Source: Styela clava (taxonomy: Eukaryota > Chordata > Ascidiacea > Stolidobranchia > Styelidae). From it: a stretch of DNA of 64,000 bases. The DNA is taken from NCBI RefSeq assembly GCF_964204865.1, contig NC_135255.1:12615135-12679134 (forward strand), read 5' to 3'. Below the pieces are notes generated by a model. That model ran no database searches and was not told the DNA's origin. It was given only the letters and a program-made list of their open reading frames with translations. Positions 46,495 through 58,839 of the stretch are shown here, piece after piece (the first letter of the stretch is position 1; each line of letters opens with the position of its first letter). The translations under genes and the position numbers were made by a program.

Positions 46495-49400
46495 ATGGAG
46501 TCTAACAAATACTTTCACGCCATTGACTTTGTTATATTTATAGGTAAGATTTGCTTTATTTCAGATAAATTAAATTCAATTATTCTTTATTAAAGCAATG
46601 ATAATATAAATTCTATTTCAGGAATGCTCATAATTTCATCAGCAGTCGGTGTGTTTTTTGCATATCGTGATAGAGAAACTCAATCAACAGATAATTACTA
46701 TTTTGGAAGCAGGAAGGTGTCACCGGTAAGCATTTACTTCGGTTAGGATAACAGAAGTCTTTGATAAATTCTAAATTGCCTTTTATGTATAAGACAAGTA
46801 TATTGAAGTAGGCCTACTTGAAGAATCAGGTCAATTTAAATTAGTTGGTATTTTGTTGCCAATACTACAGTTCGATCACGGAAATGATTTTGAAATTTTC
46901 AAAAAAATATTGTTGTATTCTCAGCTACACTGAAATAAATTTTTAGCGAGTTCAAAGAAATATTGTGACTAAAACACTGCTGATATTCCACTACGAATCC
47001 CCGTCAGATCACAGTTTTATAATAAATTTAGCGACAATACGGGACAGAGCAGACAAAATAGTAGAAAATAATTATAATTTTCAGATTCTTGTTTCGTTTT
47101 CCTTGGCCGTTTCTTTCATATCTGCAATAACCGTGATTGGTCTTCCAGTCGAAATATATTTATTTGGTACAATCTTCGCCTGGGTTGTTTTGTCACATTT
47201 GATTGCTGTATTGATATCTTCAACGTATTACATCCCTCTTCTGCACCGATTGCAGTTGAAAAGTGTATATCAGGTGATAAGATTTATGTGTCTTACAGAA
47301 AAATATATCAAATTCCTAGTAAAGCTTCAAGAGATAATTATGTCATATTTAGCAGTTATACAAAATAATCACAAAATTACATCCATAAAATCAAAATACG
47401 TATATATATCACAATAATTTTGTTTGTGTTTGCCGTTATCCATCCTAACTAGTATTGTTATTGGAAACGAATAAGATCTTATAGATCCTTTATATTAGTT
47501 TCATTGTTGAAGGCAAATTAGTTTACTCTCTAATTATCGGGCCCAGGGCCATTGAACTTTGTTTATTTTGGAGAATTTGACACCGTGTGTCGATATGATT
47601 TTTTCCCAAACTTGAGAAATGGTATCATGTTAGTTTTTGCTTTATTTTTACTTTCAGTATTTGAATCTACGATTCCATACCAGAATCCGATCACTAGCTT
47701 CGGGAATGGCAATGATTAACCTGGTAAATATGTCGTATAAAAATGCTTTTCACTTTTCAACGTGAAAATATATCATAACTTCTCTACCCATCTCACAAAA
47801 CCTTTCACTGTTTTCCTAAACCTTTTGCTGATTAATTTCGATTTTTAAAATACCATTTGGTTTTGATCTTGCTTTAGGAATAAAGTAACAACTGGAATAA
47901 TATACAAATCAGACGAAAATGATAGGCATTCATTAACACTGACTTTGTTGGACAAGGAAAACTAAGAGTAATTACCTATTTTACTTGCTTATTTCTTTTC
48001 AGATTCTTTACATGGGAGTCACAGTTTATATTCCTGCCCTAGCTCTAAGTGCTGTTACTCCACTTGAACTGAATTGGAGTATTGCCCTAACAAGCCTTGT
48101 TTGCACTTTCTACACTAGTATTGTAGGTATCAATTTTAGTGTTCAGTTACGTTTATTGCGATGAACAAACTGTATTATATTTATACAAAGAAATATTCCA
48201 CAGGGCGGAATGAAAGCAGTAATATGGACTGATTTCATACAAGCAATTATAATGTTGACTGGAATGTTTGCAGTTTTTATAAAAGCCACCATTGTTGTTG
48301 GCGGACTTGGTTCCATTTCTGAAGCTGTTGAGCGAGGGGAAAGAAATAATTTTTGGAAGTGAGTTGACTTTAGTAATTTAGAATTTCATATCCATTCCAA
48401 AGACTAGGAATACCGAAAAAATAGCTAATCATGTGAACAACCATGTCCTCTCTTCCGGTTACCAGTCTATAAGTAATAAAAATTGTTCAACATGTTTGAA
48501 CGTAGAAATTTATTCAAACATTTCGTAATTAAAAATACGCCTTGCTAATAAAGAGAACCAAAGATTTTATAATTGTCGTTGGATTCTCAATTTATATTTT
48601 CCGAATCGAACGAATTTGTAACACCCGGTAAGAAGGTTGACAGAAGCTGACCGTCAGAACACTATAAAATTCATAATGATACCAAAGTTGAATTACCCAC
48701 AAAGTACAATTAGTCCACTATGTTCAGTGTATCTTTTTATTCATATTCATTGTCTGTGTATGATCCTGTACTCCTTCAATTATTATGCTTTAAACGTAGA
48801 GTTATATATTTTAAATATTTCAGATTCAACATTGATCCAAGAGTTAGAAGCACTGTTTGGACCGTAGTTATCGGGTTGACATTAAACAATTGCTTTAAAA
48901 CTGGATGCAATCAAGTCTTTACACAGAGATATATGTCATGCGATTCAGTCAAATCCGCAAGAATGTGTGTTAATTAACATATTGTCTTCCCATCCTCACA
49001 TCACGTAAAATCAACTTATAGAAAAAAATTAATGTTCTTTGTTTCAGAGCTTTATGGTTGAAAATTATCCCCGGTACGATGTTCACGTTGTTATCAGTTG
49101 GAAATGGTTTGGCAATGTATGCATTCTATGAAGGGTGTGATCCTCATACTGCAAAACAAATAACTAAACCTGACCAATCAATGCCGAGACTGGCTATGGA
49201 AATATTTCAAGACACTCCAGGAATGGCTGGACTTTTTGTTTCATCTGCCTATTGCGGAACGCTAAGGTATTGTTATAGATCCATATAAATCGCCAATTTA
49301 ATATTTAAACTATGTTCTAACTGTTTCGCTGTATTGTTAACAGTACAATATCGTCGGGTGTCAATGCTCTTTCTGCGTTAGCTTTGATGGATTTCATTCT

Positions 49401-51869
49401 TCCGTGTTTTCCAAAGATGTCATCAAAAAAGAGAATAGTTCTCAGCAAAGTATTAAGTAAGAAGGTTGAAAGTTAATATGTTAATAAATGTCCCATATAT
49501 TTTATATATATATCGAAAATTTTTGATTTTTCATTTTTGTAGTTCTGAACTATGAATGAACCATAAACTGTTATTAATAGACACCAATTTTAATCAAATT
49601 TGTTTTCATAAAATCAATATTGGTTGACGAAACATTTACATTTTTCAAGCTATTATTTTTGGAGTGCTGGTTATGACGCTTGCTTATCTGGTATCTCTCT
49701 CATCATCAAACATCATCCAAATAACGACATCTATAACTGGTTCCATCGGGGGTCCAGTCATTGCTGTATTCACAATGGGGATGTTTATGCCGTGGATAAA
49801 TCACTGGGTAAGAGAGAACGGCATAAATTATTTTATTTAATCTCGTATTACAGCGTTTCCCAAACTTTTTGTTCGTGCGACGCCAAATTATCAGGGAAAA
49901 AACTTACGGCGAGCTTGAACGAAAAAAAATTGATACCTCCAAATGAAACTCAATTTTGTGATCGGTAATGTGTATGCCTGCTAACGTTTGTAAACATGTA
50001 GGCCCTGGGAATAATATCAAAAGCTCAACTCTTCTTATTCTAGGCCTGATTTTTCTTTCAAATATATACTAAAATATCACTCATGTTCGCTAAACTCGGT
50101 TCAGCAGACAAATAAACTGCATCTCGTGAAACCGCAGTTGTGTCTTTGTCTACTGTTACGTAAAGAGAAAACCAGCAAAAAACTATGTCCTGGCAGCCTG
50201 AATGTTTAAAATTATATTAAATAAAATAATTTATTTTATTACACCGAATACGATATCAGGAAACTTTTTTCAGGGTGCATTGATAGGAATTGTTGGAGGA
50301 TGGCTCTTTGCAGGCTGGATTGCAATATCTGCAATGTCTCTGTCAAGTTTTCCTGGCACAACAGAAAAGCTGCCGTTGTCAATAGACAGTTGTCCTACTT
50401 CCAATTATACGACGCAAATCAGTACAAACTATTCTAGTTACTCTACCTCAACTACGGAGATAGAATACTCGTCAGGGGAAATTATGACAACAAATTTAGC
50501 AATTGTCGAGAGGTATATATCAAGTAGTTTTTTAACTCGACAAACAAACATAAGCAATAAGAAAATCCATGATGTTTTAACAATTAGAGCTATTGCTCAT
50601 TTGACAACTTTTCGGCGGTGAGGCGCATCGTTCTAAGTGTTAGGAATACGCTCGCCACCGCATCTCTGATACTCTGCGTGCATTTGCAGGTTCGAATCCC
50701 GCAGGGATAGTTATAAGCGAGAGGATTGCTGGACTACCCCCCGCGCAGGGTGTTTCACGCAAACGCTGGTCGGTTACGGCTACCTCCGCCATCAAGTTCA
50801 TGCATCTGAAAATAATTGGTTAACTAATCTCATACCTGACTATAGTGACCGGACGAGAGGCCGGGATTTGTCATATGATTAGGCCGTCTCATCGACTTTT
50901 GTTTCCCCCAGGATAAATAGGTAAATTCCATCCTATCCTTAAGATGGTGTAAATGTTGCTTTTAATGTCATGTTATAAAATATCCAATTATTGTTAATTA
51001 ACATATTATATGTTTCAGTCCGGTGATTAACTACACTCTTTATTCAATCTCACCATTCTATTACGGAGTTATCGGATTTCTGACATGTATTCTGATCGGT
51101 CACATTATTTCACTGATTACAGGTACAGTAGTATTTCTACCAAGTTATTATACCGAGCAAAATTGTGAGTTTATTTGATTTTTAATACATTGGGCCCAAT
51201 TCGGGAATTAGTTACAATCGGAGCTTCGAACAAGCAGGTGAAACTGTATTAACATAACATGTATATATATATGATGAGATAGTGTAAGGACCGTTCAGTA
51301 TTTGTGGCGCTTTGAAGACACATCCCACAGTTTTCTTTCTAATTGACTTTGTCGCGGTTAAATATCGAATATATGATTCTGATTGTATGAGATTAATATC
51401 ATGATTTTATGAACAAGCGATTGTTCAGAACATTTTTAGACTTAAAGTAATCATTGACATCTCGGTCGAGTTTGATTTTATGGAGTTCCTTCAGTTAATT
51501 GTTTTCAAACTGATTTGTGGCCAGTTATACAAATATTTGGATATCAACATAGGAGGCATTGTGGCATCATCTAGTTTAATCTTCCTACTCTAAGGCATAC
51601 AATCTTAGTTGGGAAATAAGTAATCACATCAAAATATCATTCTAATTGCAGGATTTAACAAACCGTCTAAAGCCGATCCAATGTTATTCGTACCAATATT
51701 CAATTACAAAGTACTTCGTTTTGGTGTTCCTGAAATTCCCTCAAGCTACACACTAGCATCTTGCACGCCAGAAGAAGAAAAATTAAATAAAACCACAAAC
51801 CCAAATACGAAGAATGCCAATGGATCACCGATTGCTTCTAATTGGGAAGACTCAATATTGAAGGAATGA
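46495..51869 (+). CDS. SLC5-family sodium/solute symporter, copy 2 (13 exons, intact)
   Basis: Tandem paralogue of the gene at 38870, with the same 13 exons and phases; only exons 1, 11 and 13 differ in length. Exons: 46495-46543, 46622-46725, 47085-47273, 47658-47723, 48003-48122, 48204-48358, 48824-48964, 49048-49266, 49344-49456, 49650-49807, 50274-50512, 51019-51122, 51652-51869, giving 624 residues. Same hallmarks: [76 protein letters not shown]. It should be a plasma-membrane Na+-coupled symporter with related or divided substrate range. Exon 11 encodes a Ser/Thr-rich loop with several NxS/T sequons. AATAAA at 51920-51925 is a good poly(A) signal. Intron 10 holds a hAT fragment and intron 11 a SINE; both are shared with the broken inverted copy but absent from copy 1. 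Confidence 0.92.
49851..50210 (+). mobile_element. hAT-type element fragment in SLC5 copy 2 intron 10
   Basis: Begins CAGCGTTTCCCAAACTTTTT, the terminal repeat family seen at 58840 and 27315. GCGACGCCAAATTATCAGGG and CGGTTCAGCAGACAAATAAACTGCA are shared with the 27315 element. No right terminus is present, so the right boundary is approximate and the element is truncated. The same fragment at the same place occurs in the inverted pseudogene (about 61930-62272), so it predates that duplication. Confidence 0.7.
50610..50945 (+). repeat. tRNA-derived SINE in SLC5 copy 2 intron 11
   Basis: Same family as 18760-19111 but on the plus strand. tRNA-like head, box B GGTTCGAATCC at 50689-50699, the phrase GCTGGTCGGTTACGGC, and a tail ending TAAATTCCATCCTATCCTTA. 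Its orthologous copy sits in the inverted pseudogene at 61208-61520. Confidence 0.8.
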
Positions 51870-53462
51870 CTTTTTCGAATTGTTCAGTAACTGAATTTAA
51901 AATCCGTGTTAAATTTTGAAATAAAAATCCGCAAAACGCGGCAATTCCAGTATGTGTTTCGATGGTTTTATGAGGTAACTTATGACGTAGTGGCCGTATC
52001 ATCTCGTTGTACTTGCAAAGTAAGAATTGACAATGAAGCCGAATGAAAAAAATATTACGACAAGAATAAAATATTAAAAACTATTTAGTACAACTGCTAA
52101 GCTTTCATTGAACTCATAATCACAGAGAAACATAATTCTGGCTGTGATCTAACAAACGTCAGTCTTCAGTGAGACAAAAGCTGTTATTCATAAAGAAAAA
52201 ACTGAATTTACCTCAGTAATTTGTTTTTTGATATGAATTTATTTTTTTAATGATGATCTAGTTTTCAAGCGGTAGAAGACTAGAAGCAGCATGCTTTTCC
52301 GTCTTTTCGTTAAAAGTCGCACATATAGGCTCTACTGCTAGTGCTCACACGATAATTCTGAAATATACAAAAAGTCATTTTGTTTTTCTGCAATCCCGTT
52401 GCCAACTTACAAACTACAAATGACTCAGATAATTTCCAGAATTATATATTATCTGCGATACGCGAACAAATGAGGTAATGAAATGAATTAAGTTGAAAAA
52501 AACGCAAAAACACTGGATAAAAGTTGATATATGATGTAAACAAGAATTGAGTCTGGTTTTTATCGCAGGAAACGGTCACAGTTAGACTGACACTGAACGA
52601 ATTTTGAAATGAATTCTACACCAACCAACATTAAAATTTCGGACACGCTTGGTATACATAGAGCGCAGAAATGGAGAAGACAATATCATTATATGTATTT
52701 CCGTGAGACATCACAAGAAGTTTGAATTGCAGAAAAATTTTTCCTTCTTCAATTTTATCTAATCTGTTTTTACTAAGCTTGAAAAATGTCAAGAGACAAC
52801 TTGTTGCATGTCACGTAATTGTAATAAAATTAAATCAGACACAATTTCATGAAATTGACGAGAACTCATCATTAATGATCATTAAAAGATTATAATATTT
52901 CCTCAAATAATTCAGATTGGGTCTTGACTCTTGAGTAAAAAACTTAAGCGAATTCTTGACATAATAAATTTTACATAACCAATTTGACAGTGGTGGATCA
53001 TTCATTTGTGTCTTAAAAGAAATCGTGATTATGCCTAAGTTGTAATTTACACTGTAGCCTTTTTTGTAACAAAAACGCAAAACACAAAGTGCTATCACAT
53101 GAAAAGAGATTTTTTTGACTGCGAGTCAGGCAAAACTGTACTCAACGTAAGGGAAACATTGGGACGAATTAATGTCTCTGACAATTGAGTGACATCGATT
53201 ACATCTCGATAATTGTCAAAAGAAGCGATAAATGTCGAGGGGAAATAAAAAAAAAAGTACAAATGTCAGATTTTAATCAACAAGGTAAATACAGTAAAAT
53301 ATTCGTAATTGGACGCGCCCAATGACGAACTAGCAAATGGAAAAAGACAAAAATCACGTAAGCTGAGAGAATACGAGATTGAAGGCTATATTCTCTCTTC
53401 TAAATGTGGCGAAGTTAACTTATAGAAAAACTTTTTTTTGTTTCGAGAGCTATCTCATATTT
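51870..53462. other. 3' flank of SLC5 copy 2, source of later duplications
   Basis: No gene. It starts with the SLC5 3' UTR. Segments of it reappear directly at 57140-57420 and 58226-58560, and inverted at 58580-60300, for example GTAGAAGACTAGAAGCAGCA near 52272 against similar sequences near 58235 and (inverted) 60100. Confidence 0.6.
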
Positions 53463-54848
53463 TTAATTGCGCCTGTTGCGTACTTTTTTATATATCATAA
53501 AAATGGCCAGAAGTGATGTACATACGATGTGAAAAATGGAAAGTCCATAAAAACTTATTGAGAAAGGAGATTTTGTCCAATCTTTTATTGCTGATGTTAC
53601 TATAGGTATCACTGTCATTCCAATGCCCATGTTTGCATACCATATTCCCGAAACATTGCTATATATTCCAGTATTTGTATTTTTTGTTATGATTCCTTTG
53701 TTTGCAATTACCAACAACTCTTCAAACGCTGGCACGACGCACATGCCGGCAAAACCTCCCAACAAGAACGCACCGAAGTACACCACACCAAGAATCTGAT
53801 CTATTGAGAATAACCACATAACACCGCCAATTCCCATCAATCCCAAAATTAACGAATGCGGTCGAATATTCGGTTTCCAGCTTATAACATATCCCGTCAA
53901 TGACGAAAATATTGCATAGGACACACCAATTGCAAACAATGCTGCGCCTGCATATGAAGTAGATAAGTTTCTTTCATCAAAATATGTAGTAAGTGCTACT
54001 TCACAGTAGCCGAACACGCCGCTCCCGATTCCAACCACGCACAATATTCCAATTACCAATGGATCGAGTAGAAAAGTGCAGGAGTTGAATTTATCCGGCT
54101 CTTGTTGCTTGTTTTTATTTATTTCGCTGTAATCCGGAAATACAAAATACTGGAAGCTCATAGATCCTACAACAATTCCACCAGCAGTAGCTAAAGGCAT
54201 GAACATTCCAAAATACTCATACAATACGCCACCCAATGCCGGAGCTACGAACAAAGTACACCCTGACGCCGCCTGCAGAAATCCGAACACTTTACTCACA
54301 TGTTCTGGAAATTCTTGACAAGCAATTGTGGTGGCTGCGGTGTTATAAGCAGAGTTACCGATTCCAGTAAGAAACCGCAAAGCGATACCTACTGCAATAA
54401 ATACCACTAAGTTATTTACGTATTGCAGAGTACCCAAGAGAGCTTGGCAGATGCCGCATATGCCAGAACCAGCAAATATTAAGTTTCTGCTTCCGAATTT
54501 GTGCTGAAATTTGCCAAAAATAGGTCCAAATACCGTTGTTGCTGCGGTGTAGATTTGCAGTATGATTGCAGCATGTAACACACTCCCACCCTTTTCTAGA
54601 ACTACACGTGTGAAAAATGCAACATGTATACTCGCACAACAACTTACAAATATTTGCAACATTAATAGAAATGTCAAAATAGCAATTTGCTTCCTGGTAG
54701 AATCGCCCCATAAAGAAGTCTCAACTGTCTTAGGCTTGTTGGCGGAATCACGGTTATCTATGATTTTGGTACCAGTACGTGGGTTTGTTGAGTGTTCTTC
54801 TTTATCTTCCAACTGTAGTAGAAGAATATCGTTGGTAGACGAAGACAT
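53463..54848 (-). CDS. SLC18B1-like MFS transporter (intronless)
   Basis: Single-exon frame of 461 residues, normal for the family, with about 12 hydrophobic segments and charged cytosolic ends. SLC18B1-type carriers are major facilitator superfamily antiporters; the vertebrate member moves polyamines into vesicles. Here the substrate is inferred only from family. Residues 1-50 are polar. TM1 starts near 55. GKFQHKFGSRN (112-122) is the MFS motif A between TM2 and TM3. SGCTLFVAPALGGVLYEYFG (about 195-214) corresponds to the antiporter motif C region of TM5. RFLTGIGNSAYNTA lies in TM4. The start is the first ATG of the frame. It sits between the intact and broken copies of the SLC5 duplication on the opposite strand, and I saw only one copy. 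Lack of introns, beside 13-exon neighbours, suggests retroposition or intron loss. Confidence 0.82.
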   Translation of the reverse strand: MSSSTNDILLLQLEDKEEHSTNPRTGTKIIDNRDSANKPKTVETSLWGDSTRKQIAILTFLLMLQIFVSCCASIHVAFFTRVVLEKGGSVLHAAIILQIYTAATTVFGPIFGKFQHKFGSRNLIFAGSGICGICQALLGTLQYVNNLVVFIAVGIALRFLTGIGNSAYNTAATTIACQEFPEHVSKVFGFLQAASGCTLFVAPALGGVLYEYFGMFMPLATAGGIVVGSMSFQYFVFPDYSEINKNKQQEPDKFNSCTFLLDPLVIGILCVVGIGSGVFGYCEVALTTYFDERNLSTSYAGAALFAIGVSYAIFSSLTGYVISWKPNIRPHSLILGLMGIGGVMWLFSIDQILGVVYFGAFLLGGFAGMCVVPAFEELLVIANKGIITKNTNTGIYSNVSGIWYANMGIGMTVIPIVTSAIKDWTKSPFSISFYGLSIFHIVCTSLLAIFMIYKKVRNRRN

Positions 54849-56869
54849 GTCGGCAGTTTGTACAAAATACCGCTGATTATCAACTGCAATACTGATGGAA
54901 TTATCAACTACTTCCTAATCCATTTACCGGATTTCTTTATTCACATCTCACCATATATTACATTTCATACATTACAGGTATTTATTTACTTGACATTTCA
55001 TCTATGAATAGTTCAATAGAAGATTAGAACACTATAACTAAACATACCGTTGGCATGTAGGACTGCCAACCCCAACAAATTACGATATCCAATCAGTGTC
55101 AGTCAAGTGTGTGCTGCGCGCTAGCAATGCTCGACCGATATTTTGCTCGTGAAAAGACCTTGTATGCGAATCTGCTATTACTAACACTCGCAAGTAGTGT
55201 TATTTATCGCATTTCAAATATATATAGTATTTCAGGTAATTAGCACTCTAACTCATTTGCGATGTTACGATTTAATTTTGACTACACACTATATGAATTG
55301 ATCAACAATATGTGATTCTATATTATGAATGGTGAAGAAACAGTTACCTCTAAACGTCAAAAAAAAAGGTTAAATCAAATTACTCTCGCAAGTTGCCGTC
55401 TAGACTAGAGTGATTGGATTTTTAGTACCGGTATGTAGATGGTAGCCTCGGTAGGGTAGTTTTTATTTCGCGCCATGAAACATTTTACGGGGCCACATTT
55501 TTATCGAATGTCATGGCTCCATAAAAATGTTAAACATGGTACTGGTAATAGGACATTTGCTTCCAAACATTTGCTCTTGTTGAACCTTTCCTTATTTCCA
55601 CTTCCACGCAATACCTAGTCATAGTTTGGAAGAGATATTCAAATATCATTAAAAAAAAAAAAACTATGTACATCTACGATATACTGCATGACACACAAAT
55701 AAATAGAAATTATATATGTGATAATCTTACTCATTATGAAACTGTATCACTGCATTATATATATATAGATTAAGTTGACTATACACTGTAATTTACGAAG
55801 CTGTTTTATGCCAAATGCGAATATACGTAGGTTCAACTTTCTATCGGTATCAGCACTAGCTGGAAAGTTACCGTACCAGTTGTCGACATACATAGCAAAC
55901 TTATATCAGCTGCCCTTTGTCTCGACGGCGTTTGTCGCTACTTTTAAATCCTTTATCACGGTCCATCGAACTCCTATAACGCAACGCTTCAGAGCGAAAA
56001 AAGCATGCTTGCCAGAGGCTAAGTATCCGCTACCATCCGCGTGAGAGTGTGACCAGTTCAAAAGTTTACCCTAACTTTGTCTAATAGAGTATTACATGAC
56101 TGCACTATCTTTATAATTAATATGAAAAAAAAAAGTTTCCTACCATAGTTTATAACGAGTTTGCACAGGGTATTGGATCAACCAATACCCATTCTTCTTT
56201 TCCATCTTGAAAATCGTATATCATCTCGAACGGTGCTATTGAGCAATGTGCATCAGTCTGAACGAAAACCATTAAAAAACATTCACGGTAGATCCGTAGT
56301 CAAATCAATACGAGATGCTTAATTTCCGTTAAGGTTTTTGAAATGGCACAAATATCATCTCAAAATTGCTAAAATTTAAGTCTGTTACCCAATCAATTCT
56401 AACCAAGAATGTGCCCTTCTAAAAGTTTGTTACCTGCTTTTCTCAACTCGTCGCCTGTGGGAATATGTTCGGTTCACCGATTGCAGTCACTGGTGCTATC
56501 AACCAACTAAAAATATGGTGATAAAGTGTGATTCGGCGTACAGGACACACAATTAAAAACGCCGATACCAATCCAATCAGGCCATTGAACCTTTGTTGCT
56601 TGACTTTAATTTTATTCAAATGAACAGCACTCCAAATATAAAACAAATAAATAAAGCGTAAAAGATTATCTCTTACAAATTACAAAATTCCAGAGCTCCG
56701 TGACAGAGGTGCGTTCCCTAAAAACCCAGAAAGAAGAGAGCGACGTGCGGGATAAAATACGGATGCCAGATTATTGGTCGGCACAGACAAGTTTGCTTAC
56801 TTAAATTATGTTTGAGATTCATGGGTGTTATAAAGGATGCAAACAATAAAAGTAAATCCAAAAACTTGA
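54849..56869. other. Intergenic, no recognised gene
   Basis: About 2 kb with the MFS gene promoter at its left end. Frames such as 55775-56044 look like chance. No terminal repeats or duplicated SLC5 sequence were recognised until about 56870. Confidence 0.45.
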
Positions 56870-57150
56870 ATACATTTTTAGACTTATAGTAATGACTGAC
56901 ATTTAGGTCGAGTTTGATTTTATGAAGTTCCATCATTTAAACCTTACGATACCCTTTGCAAGCTGAGTTGGGGCCAGTTATACATATGCGAAGTATTCCG
57001 TTTTGATGTTCCCGAAATTCTCTCAAGAAATACATTATCATCTTTCACGTAAGAAAATAAAATTAAATAAATCCACAAACTTGAATACCGAGCATGCCAA
57101 TGATTATTTGCTTCTAACTGGAAAGACTCAATATTAAATGAATGACTTTT
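56870..57150 (+). pseudogene. SLC5 last-exon fragment (direct copy of copy 2)
   Basis: From about 56870 the sequence follows the last intron of SLC5 copy 2 (GGTCGAGTTTGATTTTATG in both). After an internal deletion it enters the end of exon 13 (GCGAAGTATTCCGTTTTGATG here, AAAGTACTTCGTTTTGGTG there) and passes the former stop region (AAGACTCAATATTAAATGAATGA). Frames are broken and no other exon is present. The downstream flank is duplicated too. Confidence 0.75.
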
Positions 57151-57420
57151 ATGTTCAATAACTGAATTTAAAATTCGTGTTAAATTTTTATTGGCAATAT
57201 AGCAGAATGAATAAAATATTATGAATTTATCACAAGAATAAAATAAAATCTATAAAATCCAATTGCTAAGCCACCATTTAACTAAAAATCGAGAGAAACA
57301 TAATTCTGACTGTGATCTAACAATCTTTAGTGCGAAAATAACTGCTATTCAGAAGAAAAAACTATATTTACTTAGGGAATTGTATTATTTTTTAAATGAT
57401 AATCTAGTGATGCATGAGTG

Positions 57421-58226
57421 ATTGTCAGATTTAGGCACACAGATGTTCCATGTTATACACGTTTATTTCAAAACGGTTGACTGTAAATACCTTACCAATT
57501 GCAAATTTGAATAAATTTGGCTGTATGATGAATGGGGACTTCAACATCTATCTATACCATCCAATTAGAAACAGGTTGACTACAAAACTTTTTTGAAATT
57601 AAAAAAAAAAAATTGATTATAAAGAGCCTATAATCGGGCGAAACTTTTTGGACACCCTGTATGAAATAATCAATAAACAATCACAAAATGAGGGCAGAAA
57701 GAAAATGCATAACCAGAAAGGTAAAAAAAAAATAAACTTACAAATGATAACGCTCCAAAGACCTAAATCGACAAGAAACTGACAGGTAACGTCTACGCTT
57801 ACGTTATCAGAATAAAAATAGTAACTAAATTCAGAAAGCAGATAATAAGAATGAAATATAGAAGATACACGAACAAATTAAAGCAATAAACGACGACGAT
57901 GGTCATATGGAGCCCCGGCTACGATACCCTCTCCACAGTTTTACATTAACGGGACCAATTGCCACCCACGCGCTGAGTCAGTAAAGCAGTTAATGCGAAA
58001 ATACACCACACCATTGACCCCTTAACAAGATTAAACAGGAAAAACCTACGAAGCGTAAAGTCGAGATGCAAGAGCCACGCGTGACACGTCAGGTTCAGTA
58101 AAGCCCGCGAAATTTGCGTCAAAACAGAAAAGCAACTATCGGTGAAAAATAACCAGTCGGAACACAATAAAGAACAGCATTCAAAATACAATCAACTGAA
58201 AAGAAACTTCTATCGCCGACACAGTG
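57421..58226. mobile_element. About 800-bp insertion in the direct duplicate
   Basis: The duplicated flank is interrupted here: GATGCATGAGTG stops at 57420 and resumes as GTCGAGCTGTAGAAG at 58227. The inverted duplicate near 60100-60130 is uninterrupted (GATGCAGGAGTGGTCAAGCG when read inverted). The insert is bounded by AGTG on both sides, a possible 4-bp target duplication. It contains the phrase ACTTTTTGGACACCCTGTAT, common near ends of animal DNA transposons, and a GC-richer right half. No coding sequence or terminal inverted repeat was recognised. Confidence 0.6.
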
Positions 58227-58839
58227 GTCGAGCTGTAGAAGACTGGAAGCAGCATGCTTTACCGTATTTTCGTAAAAAGTCGCACATGTAGGCTCTCCTG
58301 CTTCCACGATAATTCTGAAATATACAAAAAGTCATTTTTTTTTTCTTGCAATAACGTTGCCAACTTACAACTACAACTGACTCGAATAATTTACAGAATT
58401 ATATATATATATTTTTTGCAATACGTGAACAAATGAGGTAATGGAATGAATTAAGTTAAAAAAACGCAAAAACACACAATAAAAGTTGATATATATTGTA
58501 GATATGAATTGAGCTTGATTTTTATCGCAGGAAATGCGCTCAGTTAGACTGACTCTCAACTAATTCTTCACATAGATAGGAGTCGTAGTTTTTCTGCTTT
58601 TTGTAACCTAAATTTACACATTTAGAAGTGAGAATATAGCTTTCAACCTTATTTATTCTCAGCGTACGTGTTTTTTTTCTTGTTCGTCATTGGACGTTCC
58701 CGATTAAAAATATTGTACTGTATTTATCTTGTCGAATAAAATATGACATTTTTTTTCTCTTCATATTTTTACTTGACATTTTTCGCTCTTGTTGACAATT
58801 ATCGAGATGTAATCGATTCAAACACCCAATAGTCTAATG
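58227..58839. repeat. Duplicated SLC5 copy 2 3' flank, direct then inverted
   Basis: 58227-58560 copies about 52270-52620 directly. From about 58580 the sequence instead runs inverted relative to 53420-53160 (TTATCGAGATGTAATCGATT near 58798 is the inverse of ATCGATTACATCTCGATAA near 53196). The switch point near 58560-58580 is a rearrangement junction. Confidence 0.7.
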
